Source: Ascaris suum (taxonomy: Eukaryota > Nematoda > Chromadorea > Rhabditida > Ascarididae). From it: a stretch of 64,000 bases of DNA. The notes below the pieces were generated by a model. It was not told the origin of the DNA. It searched no databases and saw only the letters and a program-made list of their open reading frames with translations. Both the position numbers and the translations under genes were made by a program. This document shows positions 15,422 to 29,037 of this stretch, in pieces. The stretch is from positions 9,273,300 through 9,337,299 of the forward strand of contig CM024179.1 of NCBI GenBank assembly GCA_013433145.1, written 5' to 3'. Positions within the stretch are counted from its first letter, which is position 1, and every line of letters begins with the position of its first letter.

Positions 15422-17649
15422 TCCCGCGTAGTCAACTACCCTGTAAATGTTCACTGTGATCCATTACTGCTTTTGATACTCGTTATTATTAGCGCCAATG
15501 ATCATCACTGCATTCATCAAAGCATCATATCACGTAATTTGATAATAGATATCACTTTGAGCACATAAAAAAAGGGAATGAATTTTTTCGCAGAAACGTT
15601 GTAAAGATGCGCAAATGTAACGACGCATTTCTTAACGACGATGAAAAACTCGTTTTTTTCAAGAAATGTGAACGGCAAATATGAGAAGATATTAGCGCTT
15701 GTCTTCTCTGGTTGAAGAGTCCAATAGCCACACCCCTTCTATCATTGCTTGCAATCGGTCCCGTTTGGAGAAAGAAAGATGTCAGAACCGCTTGTAGTGC
15801 ACGTTTGCAAAAAGTCTGCGATGACAACTTGAATAAATATGATGGTGCCACCGTTGCTGTAAAACTTCCTTCTCATAAAAAGGTGGCTAAGAGAGGGAGG
15901 GAGGTGGGGGGTTAGGAGGTGGGGAAAGGAAATAGATAGAGGTGGCAAACATTCATAGATACGCTCTTACAAGCGACCTTCAAAGAATAGCACTAACGAA
16001 GGCGCAAACACAATAGAAGTTTTTCATAAATTCTCCTCATTTCACTAGAAACATTACAATTCGCTATAATTATCATTATAATTCAAAAACTTCTATAAAT
16101 CAACAAGATAAACATAAAAATAGAATTTTCGAAGTTGAAGAAAGGGGAATAGAAGCTTCCATAGCGATCAAGTTGATATAGATCGATAATTCACTTAGGC
16201 TATTTCTCGTTCAGTCTCTGATGATTGAAATGAGAAAAGTCTGCTCTATGAGATCAGATTGGTTGAGTAAAATGGGATGAGGTGGGGGAAGGGAAGCGGA
16301 GGAAAAGGGATGCCGGAAAAGCAAAGGAAGGAAGTTTTTGACAAAGCCTCTTTCTCATCTACAGTTATTAAGATTCGCCCAACGACATATGGGGATGTAT
16401 CATATAGCCTTAGGCTATCAGATTATTATCAAAGCAAATATTGCTTTGTAAATGCGACTTTATGGAGAGAACATAGTTTTCAGAACAATTATTCATGGAT
16501 AATTCATTTGTTCCTGCCTTGTCTGCGGAGGAAAAGGAGAAGATGAGGTAAGAACATACGAGCAATATTTTCCCACCTCGTCTCCTCCTTTTTCTCCGCA
16601 TTTACTCCCATACCTGTAACCCATATTAAATATTCATTTCCCTCCTCTTCGCCTCCTCTCCACCCCTCCTTCCCCCCGTTATATCTCATGCCCGAACCCA
16701 TATCAACAGTCGTTCAGGTACAGACATCTTGCGCACACGAACGGCAACACTAAGGAATCGTACGAATTAACTGAGCATTTAAAAGAGACGAACACAATAA
16801 CCGCAAACATTGTGCAACATGAGAGTTCCCTCAATGCCATGTTGAAAGACGACGGTGGTAAACGATGACGTCCACTAATGCACATAACCAGTCTAGATTC
16901 TTCTGAATATTTCATTGTTTACTGTTTGTTTGCGTGAAAAGAAAAAAAAAGAAGGGCTATTTAGTATAACACTGGAAAGAAACAGCATTGAGAATATTTA
17001 TGATGTTCGAATTTTCACAAGATTGAAAAAATTTTCGAAGTTGCTAATAATTTTTATAGTGCTATATGATAGGTTCTGTTAAAAAATTTGAAAATTTTTA
17101 CGGAGTATTGACTATTAATATATTCGTAGATTTACTTCGTAAAAGCGTATGATGGCAAAGTTGTTGCCGTACGCATTTATGCTTGTTTATGCTTGTTTAT
17201 GTCTATTTGTGTCTAATTGCATCCACCTATTCTGTAGTTTCAACTCACAAATTTCCGAAGTTGCAGTTGTTGAATTCGATCGTTATAACCTACATGCTAA
17301 TACAAATTCTATACCATATTTTATTTCGAGTGATCAATCTTCCAAAGAATTATAGACATTTAAGGGTAGCGTTTAGATAAGCGACCTTGCTGCATTAAAT
17401 ATCGATCGAACTATCGTTCTATATCAGCGAGGTATCTTTTACAGACTTTTTTTAGAAACAACCGGATGTGATAAAATATGGAGTTGGTATTTATACTTAT
17501 GACGGTAACATATGAAAATCTTTTTTTCCCTCTTAGCCAGATAAGCGAAATGCAAACAACGCTTATCATATCATGCCCTTTGGCAAGTTTTTCTATTTTT
17601 TTTTAAAAATATAAACTGCTCTTTGAGAAGGTTGTCCTTTATACCATAT

Positions 17650-17677
17650 CGTATGCAAATATGAATATTTGCATACG
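17650..17677. promoter_or_regulatory. Perfect palindrome containing two inverted octamer motifs
   Basis: CGTATGCAAATAT, a 2-nt centre (GA), then its exact reverse complement. Each arm holds ATGCAAAT, the octamer recognised by POU-domain factors in animals. A regulatory role is inference; the symmetric pairing itself is plain in the sequence. It lies 2.2 kb upstream of the CX-module start codon. Confidence 0.4.
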
Positions 17678-20036
17678 AAATCAATATGCACCGAAATGGA
17701 AAAAAAAAACTTTGATCCATATCGAAAAGTTGATCGGTTGTGGAAAAGTTTGCCTTAAAAAAAAAAAAAAAGAGGAAAATGAAATCGCAACAAAATTCCA
17801 CCACCACTGACGAATCAACGATGCACATTAGCCTCTTGCAACCAGCCGTTGTTGATTGGTTGCATCTAAAGCGCAAACGCAAACGGCGCCTCCTCAATGA
17901 GTAAACACTACCGGATAGTATGAATTTTTGCATTGATTTCATCATATCGATGAAAATTTCAACACGTAACAATTTTTTTTCCCTTTCATTATTTTGCGAA
18001 CGATATCAACATAAGCTAAATATTTTTATTAATTTATTTTTTTTTTGTTCTTGAAATTTGTAGGCGTTTTTTTTTAGTTTTCAAACGCAACGAAATTTTT
18101 TTTTAAAGTTGGAATTTATTAGAATGTCGATTGCTGCCTGAAATATAATGAACGAGGAAAAAAAAATCCAACATAAAATGCTCAAAATGTAAGCGACCGC
18201 ATTGAAAAACAAAAGCATGCAGAATGTTTCTTCTTTTTGAAAATAGATAGAAAAAATTTCGACAAATATTTCATTCCTTTTAGTAGATGGAGGAATTTTT
18301 AGACGCTCATAGCTCATGAATGAATATTAAAGTTGATCTTTATTCCTTTCATAATTGGTGAGGGAACCGTATTTTACTTACCCATATGTGTAAACGATGC
18401 CCGAACTATCAACTCATATCATATTATTCTCTAATACTTTTGAATTTTTAGACGTTTTGGTTGATTCGCATTTGCAAGACGCACTATAATCAAGGTAATG
18501 TCTGCGCGTATGTATGCATATCTGTCTTCCTGTTTGGTTTATCTATGAGGAGGAGATTTTAAAAGTTGATTGGAAACTCGGTGAGTATAGGATTAGGTTG
18601 GCAGATCACCGTTTGAAGTTGATCAAACAACCTTAAAATGTAGTGGACTTGAAACGAAAAGATCACTCGAAATATGATCACTGTACTAAATATATTTTAT
18701 CAGTTGTGGATAAATCATGGAATTAGCTGATTGGATGAGTGTAATGAGCACACACCGTACTATTTACTACCTCAGTTTTCCCACTTTTTAAAAGCATACA
18801 GCCAACCGTTGTAGAATGCTGCAGAATGCTTCTTTAATATTTGAACTGCACTTCATCGAGTTCTCGTCAGCTTCCGCTTTTTTTTTCGATTTCGCATCAT
18901 ATGGATATGCTGTTTCGTTGGATGGGAGTCTGAATCGTCAATACTTACCGCAACATGGTTTGTGCCGGTGGATGAGACATTGAAAATGATGTCAAGTCAT
19001 CATAAACGATCATAAAAACTGTACGATGCCAAAATCAGTACATTCTCAATGACGAATGGATTCTGATTCAGAGTTCTAGCAGTGACTATGACGACGACGA
19101 CGATGAGATGGTGACGATGGCGAATCGCTAAGGAAGGTAGTGTTTTATTAGTGTCTGTAATATTTTTGATTCGTATTGCTGCAACATGAGACCCTAGCTG
19201 ATCACAGGTTCAAAGAAAAAGACCACCGGGGATGCAAAGCTGCTCGTCGTTATGCTCAAATATTGCAAAGAATTGTCACGCTAAACAGTTGAAATCTTTG
19301 AAACTCATCGCATGTTCTTCGATGATGTCTTATTTAGAGATTTATCAAGATTACCTCTGAAGTAAAAAAAAAAAAAAAAGAAAAAAAGAAAAAAGAGTGC
19401 GATCAGAAAGAGGCGAAGATGAATGATTCATCAGTAAGAAGAGCGAATTCACCACCTGAAATTATTTAAAATTCCAATCGGAATCTGTAGATCTTTTTTT
19501 TGCCTTTATATTCTTTTCCTGTTGCACTTATAACCACTTCAGAGTACTGAAATGATGCGCTAAAGAAGTGAATTTGTGAATCGTTTCATTACGCCCGTCG
19601 ATTTAATGATCACAGCCCTCTATGAGATGAGGATTGCTTCACATCACTGAAACCTGAGGTCAAGACCAAGCCTGCAATTCAATATTTCACTGCTTTGCTT
19701 TACGGGTCACCAAAGCAGGGAAGGATAAGGATTTATCCGTTGCGGAATAGTTCTTTAATTGAAAGCTTCATTTATGAACTACCAGGCTTAATCATATTCA
19801 AATGATGAAAGCGTTTATTTTCATTGCTTTAAATGATTTGAAATTTTGTTTTTCAAATTCTTTTTCATAAAAAGCTTCATTCAATTTTTTCACGGCTGCG
19901 AAAATTTATTCCTCATGGAACGATAAATATATAAAAATTTCTTAAGGTTTCTTTGACTTAAGCTGAGAGTAGCAAATTTCATGTGGTGAAGAATTCAAAG
20001 AAAGTAGCAGAGCCTCGTTTAAACTTGAGTTTAGAT

Positions 20037-20612
20037 TGTTGACTCACATAGCTTTTTATTGTGGCACTAACACATTTATAATGGGTGTATTAAGTCATCT
20101 ATTTTGTATAAAAGTATTAAGTTTAGTTTACTTTACTTTAATCAACACAGCATTCATCATAAATGTTCATATAGCTTCGTCTTCTGCTTAGAACGAGAGT
20201 TGTAGCGTGATGTGAACGTTAGAGCTCAGGTTCGCCTCTTGCTCGTTAGATGCTGACGATTCGATTCATTGTTGTTCTGCTTAGGGGAGAAGTCGAGATT
20301 TACTCTGCCGCAGTCGTCCATACATGACTGATGAAGCGAGTGCTTCGGTAGGAGGGAGATAAGAAGTCTGGTCGGAGCCCAATCGCAATCGTATAGTAAC
20401 GTGTACAGAGCGGTAAAATGAATCGAGTGCAGCACCATTTTTTCACGCAATATTGAAGTCATTATTGCATTGTATTATGTATAAGTATTACAAAGTTATC
20501 ATGTATAGGTTATAGTGCTAATAAACACGCAACTGTTCCGTACTATGCTTCCTTTCAGTTTTATCTGAATCTTGCTAGGTATGGCGACCAAACAACGATT
20601 CTGAAGGCAACA
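20037..20612. mobile_element. Probable solo LTR, 576 bp
   Basis: Begins TGTTG and ends CAACA, the inverted termini expected of an LTR, and is flanked on both sides by AGAT (20033-20036 and 20613-20616), a 4-bp target-site duplication. Inside, in the expected + order, are a TATA box (TATAAAAG, 20107-20114) and a polyadenylation signal (AATAAA, 20520-20525). The middle is GC-richer than the surroundings. No gag or pol sequence follows, so it is a solo LTR rather than a full element. Only five terminal bases are inverted, which argues against a DNA transposon. The superfamily cannot be assigned. Confidence 0.5.
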
Positions 20613-22619
20613 AGATTCGTCGCCTAACAATGAATATCAAACGAATAGGATCGTCGCATTATGGAAACGAGAAAATTCGATGAAAAAAGTGGCATTCGAA
20701 TATTTGCACATGATATACCTTATTGCGAACGAGAGAAATTCATCATGTCTCATATAAAACTCAACCGATTTGTTGAATGTTGTCGAAGGAAATCGATTAG
20801 ATCCTTGATCAGGCGATCCTTACTTTTTGGTAAAAGTGTCTATTTGAGTTGTATCTTCATCGATCGCAAGATAAGAAAGCTAATTGCGAAGGTGTGATCA
20901 AGAAGATGTCACTCACAACAATGCGTATAGTTGGAAGCATAAGTTTACAAATATGCCTCAAATGCTTATTTGTATCAATTAGAGCGCAATTTCTTTTTGC
21001 ATATAGAGTTATAAAGGAGAGCGGAGAGGAGAGATAAAGTCAGCAATATCGTTACAAATCATCAAAAATGGGACTCATCTTCTATAACAAGTAAAGACCG
21101 TCAAGCTGCTAATGTTGCGCCCGAATGCCTCACCTCAATCGATTTACCTTCGCAATAAATAAGTAAAGGACCCTGAAAAAAAATCTGAACTTAATTGCGA
21201 ATTTGTTCACAAAAATCGACGATGAGATGCATATTACTTTTTAGAAGTTTCACTGAAACTAACATATTACATGCATCTGATCACACCGCAGTCGTGTCCT
21301 CCGTAGGCATCAATGATCGATTTTCGAGTAGTGAAATTCTTTTCACTAGAATTTTTTCGCCATAAATGGCATTGAGAAATAGAATTGAGAATTCGGGTGT
21401 TTTTATGTCATCGTTGGCGAAAAAAGCGATCCTTTATCAGAATCACGACAGCTTGTCATAGTTGATCGTTGAAACAGCTTTCGAAAGGAAATTGAAACGT
21501 CTTGGAGCACCATCAAACCGCAAGAACTATGGTTGAAAACCGCTGAATTACTAGAGAAATTACTCAGTTTAAAAAATCGTCATATATTATGATAATTAAA
21601 TGTAAAAAATATATAAATTTCTTTATAAAAATATGTAGATTCCTTCTCTTATTGAGATAGTTAACTCAGTGATTATCGGGTGGAGTCTTTTATTCAATAT
21701 GCAAATTCGATTGCCAAGCAGGTGAGATGATTATCTCGACGGGTTGAATGCTGCTTCAGCATATAATGAGCGGAAGTACGCCCATAGACATGCATGCAAA
21801 AATGAACACCAGCAGGTACACTATGCAAATATTCTATTTAATTACCCTGCAGTTTTGAATATATTCCTATTTACAAATAATTTTATACTACAATTCTTTT
21901 GGAGGAATAGTTTTCAGTGGTTTCTTTGAAAGGTTGAATCTTTTGATGAATTTCGATGACGCAAATTTGCATATACATGTGCAGAGGGATTTGATATCTT
22001 CGCATTTCCATATTTCAATGATAAAAGAAATAGTAATAAACTTTTATACTTTTTGCCAATCTGTCAAAACGTATTTTTTCGAGTTCTGTTTATTTATTTA
22101 TTGACTTATTACTTTGCAATGCGTACAAAATAAGCGGAACGAATTATTTTTTTAAACTCATTATATCTATTGGAAATATTTGGTTGCAGAGATATAGCAA
22201 ATTGCTATTCCACGATAAGTGGGGTAGCGCCGCATCGCCGACTGTAGTGGAAAGCGGCTCTCATCTTTTATTGGACGGATGACCCGATTTTAATGGTCAC
22301 ATCGGACGACGTCACATCGGGGTCGTTGGTTGTAGCTGCTTGCAAACATGGACGAGCGTCGGACTATTGTACATATTCGCCAAATCCTGTCGTTCAACTC
22401 TCTCTTCTCTCTTGGTTTGCAAATATTTTGCACTCGCATCTTCAGTAGAGATTGTAGTCCTTAACTGTTTTTTTCTGCGCGTATATCCTATTGTCATGTA
22501 AATATGCCTATTTCTATGAATATTATATTGTGCATATGGCAGCTAATAATATTTCCTTGTGTGATGTTCGTCTAACACCTATATATTCCAGTATGAAATC
22601 AGTAAAAAATGACCGCTGA

Positions 22620-22860
22620 TCAAAACAAAGAAACGCTATAAGGTCGCTTATCGTTAGTCCTTGGTCTCATCTCCTCGGGTACTGACAATAGTCGATTCAC
22701 CGTTGTTCCTCTTATGACTGTTGAGACTTATCCCACCGTCCTGGTCTGATGAAGGTGTTTGTCACTGTGGCTGTATATGATGGAGCCAAAAAACCTGACC
22801 GGATTGTTCTCACAACCGGCCGTGCATTAACCAACACGAAACGATGAATCTCATTTAAAT
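22620..22860. other. GC-richer patch, open on both strands, unrecognised
   Basis: On the + strand a frame reads ...MKVFVTVAVYDGAKKPDR... to a stop near 22845; on the minus strand a frame reads ...HRFVLVNARPVVRTIRSG... across the same bases. Neither has a supported splice partner or a domain I know. It may be a decayed exon, a transposon fragment or chance in a region with few A/T-only codons. Confidence 0.25.
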
Positions 22861-25800
22861 ATTTCACCAATAAATGATAAAATAAGGAGAACGATACCTG
22901 CACATCTTAGTTGACTTGACTGCCCATACAAATATTTCATGAAAAATTCGTTTTTCTCTTACTCGATTAACGTAAAATGTATGCAAAATTTTTAAGACTG
23001 GAGTTGCATTTCAAGTCGTTGAACTAAAGTGGAAATTGATATAAGAGGCTAGCCTATGGTGTTCATTAAAACCTCCAATTCTCCTAAGCCTTGATTTTGA
23101 CTTTGTATGCAACCATAACAACTGGTACGAACGCATAGGCAAATAAGTATATACTCAGATGTGGCATTGCGATAGTACAGTGATAAGTGTATACGAAATA
23201 TTTAATCGAATAATATATGAGCAATTGAAATGATCCTTAGAAATGTGAGGATATTAGAACAAAAATCACCTGTGCCCTTCATTCACGTGAAAAGAGGAGG
23301 AGCAAGAAGGATTAAGCCTATAGAAGTAGATGAGAAATAATGTTTCATACGTTTCGGGCTGCCAGAAATGCATTCTTTTTCATATTATTATAAGTTTCGA
23401 TATGCCACTAAAGAATTTGTTTTACAAGAATGAATGAAATTTTCCATATATTTTTCATTCCTTTTTGGCAAAACTTCCGGTTATTTTTATGCTGTGAGAG
23501 TTCATACATTCGTTGCCTATGCAATTAATGTTTTTTCGGCATAGTCTCAAATTTTATCGTTCATTTTCATCTCGTTCGTCCACAAAGGCATAATGACATC
23601 CATTAGCAATTGTTTATTATTTATAGACGTCTTTTCTGAGAATGGCATACGTAATGGTTGGTCCCTTACCTGTATTGGAAAAAGACGTGCAATGGTGAGA
23701 GGGGGATCGATGCCGAAAATTTTACCCCATAAAAGTGACTAAAGATGGTGACCATAATCGATACCAGAGTTTTTCACTTTCTATCGAGAGGGATTTTTTT
23801 TCTTCATTTGGAAATGATGCAGCATTAAAACTGGTTCTCGAAGATTTTCGAATCTTAATCTTCGTACGATGTAACTGAAAGTGTAAAATACACACATTCG
23901 CCAAATTCATCACTGAATACTTCCAAAAAATACTTGAAAATATTTTACATTATTAAAATAAGCGATTTTTTCCAAAATATTCCAACGCATTTTTCAATGT
24001 GACAAAATACGGAAAATGCTGAAAAATATTTTTTATTGTCAAATTGGGGCTATGATTGAACATAAAATTGTCCATGATGCTTCGTGAAATTAAAAGTTCA
24101 ATTGCGCAGAAATTATACGCCGTTACATATTCTACACTAGTTATTAAGAGATTAGCCACTTAAAGCTGCATAAATTTGGTTACTCTCTCACATTTTCCCC
24201 GTCCCCTCCCTTTCTATCCCCTTTCCGTTTCGTCTATATGACTGTAAAGAAAGGTTTTCCGCAATTTCAATGATTTATAATCAACTGATGCTTTGATCGG
24301 CTGACTATAAAGTTGCGAAAAATCTTTATTGGCGAAGTTGGTTTTTTCCATATAATTTTTCTTGCCTTATAAATTTTCCCATATTTCCTTTTTTTATCAC
24401 CATTGCCCATCTTCCATCATAACTGAAAATGAAAGCATACTTTTGTCGGAATTTCTAATCAAACTTTCCATCATCGATATGAGTGTATATTGAAGCAATA
24501 TAAACAATGGTCGTTATTATTGGTGATGATTGAATGCTCGTGGCGATAACCAACTGAACGGAATTCGATTTTCGCTGTTTTCGCTCTTTCCGATTTGAAG
24601 CTGGAATCCGATCTTCTAACTAACGTTTCCGGTAGATAATCGACCAAAATTTTCGAAATTCCTTTAATAATTTAGTAGCACATTTATTTTCAAACTGTCA
24701 CGCTGTTGCTGAGAACAGGATTTGCGAGTGAATTGTTGCGAATATCATGAATTAGAATGTGTGCTAGATTTCTTTGCCGCAACACTATGATTGATGTAAG
24801 ATGCGCTATGCCGTAACATTAGAAATTCGAAAATGTGACCTGCAAAATCGGGGCGGAAATTAATTTCACTCGTTAAAGTGCAAAAGAATATTTCATGTAG
24901 AAGAGAAAAATTTCACGTAGAAGTTGTCGTTTACAACAAACAACAATATCGGATAGTAGAATATACCTATAAGAATGCATTTTAAATCATCACAAATTAT
25001 GCAAATAAAATAATAAAAGATCGATTTTTTTTTGCGATTGTGAGAATATCTTAGAAATTATCTAGATTATGAGTGTGCATTTGTTTCAAATATTTTCCTA
25101 TTTATATTTTACGTCATTGAAGTTTTCTTTATTTATTTTCGTTATCTCGTTTAAAAAAAAAATTACACTTTTGTTGTTTCCATTATTAGAGACTGAATGA
25201 TTCTTGTTTATTATTTCACTGAATATATATGAATTTCAAATTTTACAGCTTTCTTCTATAATTATTTTCTTCTGAATGTTGCTTGGAAACAAAAAATTTG
25301 CTTTATTCTGAATTTCTCTTGCAAGCCGACCAAAACCGTCGGTCTGTCGTGAGGTGAAATACCTTGCGACTAGTTATCACGATTACCTAACGTTTTTCAA
25401 CACCGGAAATAATATTTTTTTTCAATGCTTTTTTCCCAGAAGCTTTGATTTTTCGACGCAAATTAATTTCCCATGCCTAATTAAACAATTATATGCACCC
25501 AAAATTTGATATTCTTCATAGACAAGAATTTCTCTTAGATACTTCAGCGAAATTACATTTGCAATGCGTATAATGGCGACATCTTGTCGATGCAAATGTC
25601 TGTGTTTGTCCGTGTTTGTATGTCTGATAGTTTCAAGTAAATACTGCTATGGTTATTGAAAGTATAAAATTTTTTATGTAATGCATGGCATAGTTATCCT
25701 CCTCTATTAACTTTCCTAATTGAATCGTTATATTCGAAAAAAAATTGTAGAAATTTAAATGTGCTTTGAAAAAAAAAAACTTTTTTGCCTATTAGAACGG

Positions 25801-26115
25801 TTGGAATGTACTGCATTACCGATTGAGTCGAAAAATCCGAAAAAAAACTCATCTTGCAAACTCGTCGAACACCTTATTCAACCTATTCTTTTTTCCTTAA
25901 TAGCAAATTATGGGAAAATCTTTCGTTTCATTAATGTAAATTGTAAAATTGGGTTTTCCTTAATTGATTTCACCACGCAGAGATTTCTTTTTAGCAGTTT
26001 TAATCGAATAGTATGAAAAAAAAAAGTTTTTTTTTTGTATATCGTGGTAGATAAACGAAAAAAATTAAATCTTTCATTGAATGATTAGATATAAAATTAT
26101 AAATATTATCAGGTT

Positions 26116-28956
26116 ATGACGTCATTGCTGAAATGGTTCAACGATTTTGATCTATATCGACACAATTCCACCAATTCTCTACATAGCAATTATCAATATA
26201 GGTATAGAAGAATTGAACATATAATTAGATTTCATATACATTGAAATAAATCATAAAAGCATAAAAAGATTTACTCACACATTTTTAATAATTTCATAAT
26301 TTAATCTATCAATTTTTGAAAGTTCTTCAAAAAAAAAAAAAAAAAAATCAATTTCAAATCATCTAATCTTAGATTTTCCACTTGATTTGCTATTGATCAT
26401 CATTTATGTCCAAACATATCAAACTGATAAACATTTCCTTCTTTTTTTGTTTTTCTTTGCAGATATGCATTTTCATTCGAACGAGTTGACGATCCTATCG
26501 AGAAAACACTATTTCTACAAAAATATTGGCACTATACGATCACAATATCAATCGTCTATTTTGCTATCATTAAGCTAATCGAATATTTAATGAAATATCG
26601 AACACCATTACAACTTCACTATTCACTTATCATTTGGAATATATCACTCGCTTTATTTAGTATCGTTGGTTTTATAAGATTCTCTGAGGTATTAAATATA
26701 TTGTATTTCAAAAATTGATACCATTCTTATTTTTTACACACGTGAATTTATTATAAATTTATGTCGAGATTCGTTCATTATATTAAAAAAATTTTTTTCA
26801 ATGAAAAGAACCGTTAAGTCATTCATATTTTTGTATTATTATACCTAATAGAATTATCAAAACAATTGAGCAAAAGATTAGACTGCAAGTAACATGAGAC
26901 AAAGCTAGAAGAAAGGGTGAACAATAATATCACTATAGGTGAAGTTAAGGAGAGTTGCTATAGGTCAGTCAAGCTGAGTTGCTATAGATCAAGTTAACGA
27001 CAGTTGCTATAGCTCAGTCAAACTGAGTTGCTATAGGTCAAGTTAAGGAGAGGTGACATTTGATGAGCACCCAATTCCGATTTTAGTCCAACTGCTAGAT
27101 AAAGGGAAAGGCAATTAGATTTACTTGCTGTGGTGGGAGAAATAGGTAGAACACATTTTAGCGTAATGAAGTTATTATCATTAAATAAAGGCAAATAGGT
27201 TATATTATTCGAGCATAACGATTATTCAAGGAGCATTTCAATGGCAAAAGAAAACTGTAAAAGTGAGGTTTTCCACTCTGACGCTAATAATGCAAAATTG
27301 AGCATACCTGTAAGGCTGATAAGCATATTTATCACTTTAGGCAAATTGTACTTCACTACTGCAATACCTGCTCATTTTATTACTACCTGGCGCTCAGGTA
27401 TTTTTATTAATCACAGGTAAGAAGTAATAAAGCGTCAAAGAGATCATCGGCTTATTGTCGCTCACATTTTTACCTCAATGATTTACTCTTTTCACGGTAT
27501 TTTCTTTCATATTGTTCAATCATTTAGTTTAGGATCTGCTCTATTCATTGCTTACTGAAGACATCTATCGATCGTTATGCTATTCGGTTCATCCAAACGA
27601 TGTTGCCGCCTATTGGTCGTTGTTGTTTGCCATATCTAAACTTGTTGAACTTGGCGATACGTTATTTATCGTATTCAAAAAGAAACCACTTATATTTTTA
27701 CATTATTATCATCATGCAGCTGTCCTGATTTACACTGTCCATTCAGGTATGTAATTTGTGTAATTTTGATTGCATTGGAGAAATTTTGATTCGTTTGGCT
27801 AATTGACAGCAGCTGTCATTAATTTTCAATGGCCAAAGTATTTCCTTTTATTTCCTATGCCTTAATTCTGCTGGAACCATTAAAGTAAATTTAATGCCAG
27901 CCGAAAAGCGACAATCGAAATCAAAGAATTTTTTTTTTGAAAATTTTAGGTGCTGAAAATACAGCAGCTGGACGTGCATTCATCAGTATGAATTTCTTTG
28001 CTCATTCTCTTATGTATACATATTATACGTTCACTGCTTCAAGACTACGACCATCAAGGTTAATATTTAATAATTTTTTAAATATAATGCTTAATAAATA
28101 AATATATTATTGAAATATATTTTCTTGTTAAATTTAACAGTTATTGTGCTAGTAATTGTTTTCTCTTTTTTTCCTTTTCATGTGTTATCTTATCGCTGTT
28201 TGTGTTATGCTAGTTATTGTTAACACGAATCATTTGCAGATGGATTTCAATGGGAATTACTAGTGTACAAACAGTGCAAATGCTTATGGGAGTGGCGATT
28301 TCTGCATATGTCTATAAAATAAAGATCAAAGAACACTTACCGTAAGAAGATTTGAATTTTTTTTTTTTTTTTTGAAATTTGTAAATTCTTCTCCAACAAA
28401 GTTTCATTGCATTATGAAATCGGAAAACTCTTCAATTTTCTAGTGTTTTCAATAAGTGAGGCATTGAATTGTAGGACAAAACGGAAAAGGCAAATCCGGA
28501 ATGGCTCATTTCTATCAACGGTAATATGCAAATTGTTTTTTTTTTCTCAACAAAGCGCCAAATTTGAATAAACGAAACAGTTCATTGAACTCTATAGAAA
28601 ATCGTCTTTTGCGAAATAGTGAAATTTTCCATTATTTTCAGCATAAAATATGAAACAACAAGGAATTGCTTGTTAATTGTCGCACATTTGAAAGAAAAGG
28701 AACTATTTTGTCCTTATATTTATCATATCTTTAGAGAAACTAGCAACATAGATTACAGCGTTATCACTTCAAATTAAACTAAGAATTGAATATTAAATTT
28801 CAGTATTCGCAATGATTGAATTACAATTTCAGGTGTCAACAATCGATGGGTAATCTCTGTCTTGCTTTCATTAGTTATGCAACTTTTACTGTACTTTTTA
28901 TTCATTTCTTTATTAAAACTTATATAATTTCAACTAAAAAGTGGAAAAAACAATGA
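26116..28956 (+). CDS. ELO-family fatty acid elongase 1 (286 aa)
   Basis: Condensing enzyme of microsomal fatty-acid elongation: joins malonyl-CoA to an acyl-CoA to give 3-ketoacyl-CoA, as a multi-span ER membrane protein. Exons: 26116-26201, 26463-26688, 27533-27746, 27950-28058, 28240-28341 and 28833-28956 (stop TGA). Phases agree throughout. Family signatures: KLVELGDTLF, then the catalytic histidine box HYYHH at residues 161-165; MNFFAHSLMYTYY at 189-201; and TSVQTVQ at 219-225. Several hydrophobic helices are spread between residues about 50 and 275. The tail KKWKKQ has lysines at -3 and -5, an ER-retrieval-type KxKxx. The start ATG is 3 nt after a CAG, compatible with trans-splicing. 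The N-terminus is ten residues shorter than in the two paralogues downstream. Substrate range cannot be told from sequence. Confidence 0.93.
26938..27050. repeat. 49-bp dimeric tandem repeat in elongase-1 intron 2
   Basis: Four units starting AGTTGCTATAG at 26953, 26977, 27002 and 27026, alternating 24-bp (GTCAGTCAA type) and 25-bp (TCAAGTTAA type) forms, so the true unit is a 49-bp dimer present twice. The stretch 26938-26952 is a partial extra copy. Confidence 0.85.
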
Positions 28957-29026
28957 GTAATTTACTTGAAAATATGACAAGTTGATGTTCGCCGTATTCT
29001 CTTCAATTGTACAATCAAATGATATG

Positions 29027-29037
29027 AATAAAATAAA
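29027..29037 (+). terminator. Overlapping polyadenylation signals of elongase 1
   Basis: Two overlapping AATAAA hexamers, about 70-80 bp after the stop codon of the first elongase. Confidence 0.55.

Larger units (their letters stand above)
15422..26115. other. Long gene-poor stretch, no confident gene
   Basis: About 10.7 kb between the 5' end of the CX-module gene (-) and the first elongase (+), i.e. a divergent promoter region for both. I found no multi-exon model with consistent phase and a recognisable domain. It contains a probable solo LTR (20037-20612), a palindromic octamer pair (17650-17677), polypurine/polypyrimidine runs near 15880-15950 and 16500-16680, an A-rich run near 19370, and GC-richer patches at about 15680-15900, 22200-22480 and 22620-22860 that are open in more than one frame but unrecognised. 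Confidence 0.5.

Noticed and set aside
15676..15915. + frame of about 75 codons (contains KDVRTACSARLQKVCDDN)
   Set aside because: Looks mildly coding, but a second + frame and the minus strand are open too, no acceptor or donor fits, and no domain is recognised.
17571..17972. 133-codon minus-strand frame
   Set aside because: Dominated by Phe/Lys from poly-T/poly-A tracts; no domain or splice signals.
19040..19132. Short acidic + frame (SSSSDYDDDDDEMVTMANR to stop)
   Set aside because: Could be an acidic C-terminus, but it rests on a GAC triplet run and has no upstream exon or acceptor I could support.
22312..22497. 61-codon minus-strand frame (KYLQTKREERVERQDLANMY)
   Set aside because: Composition is gene-like but there is no partner exon, domain or conservation evidence; left as part of the gene-poor stretch.
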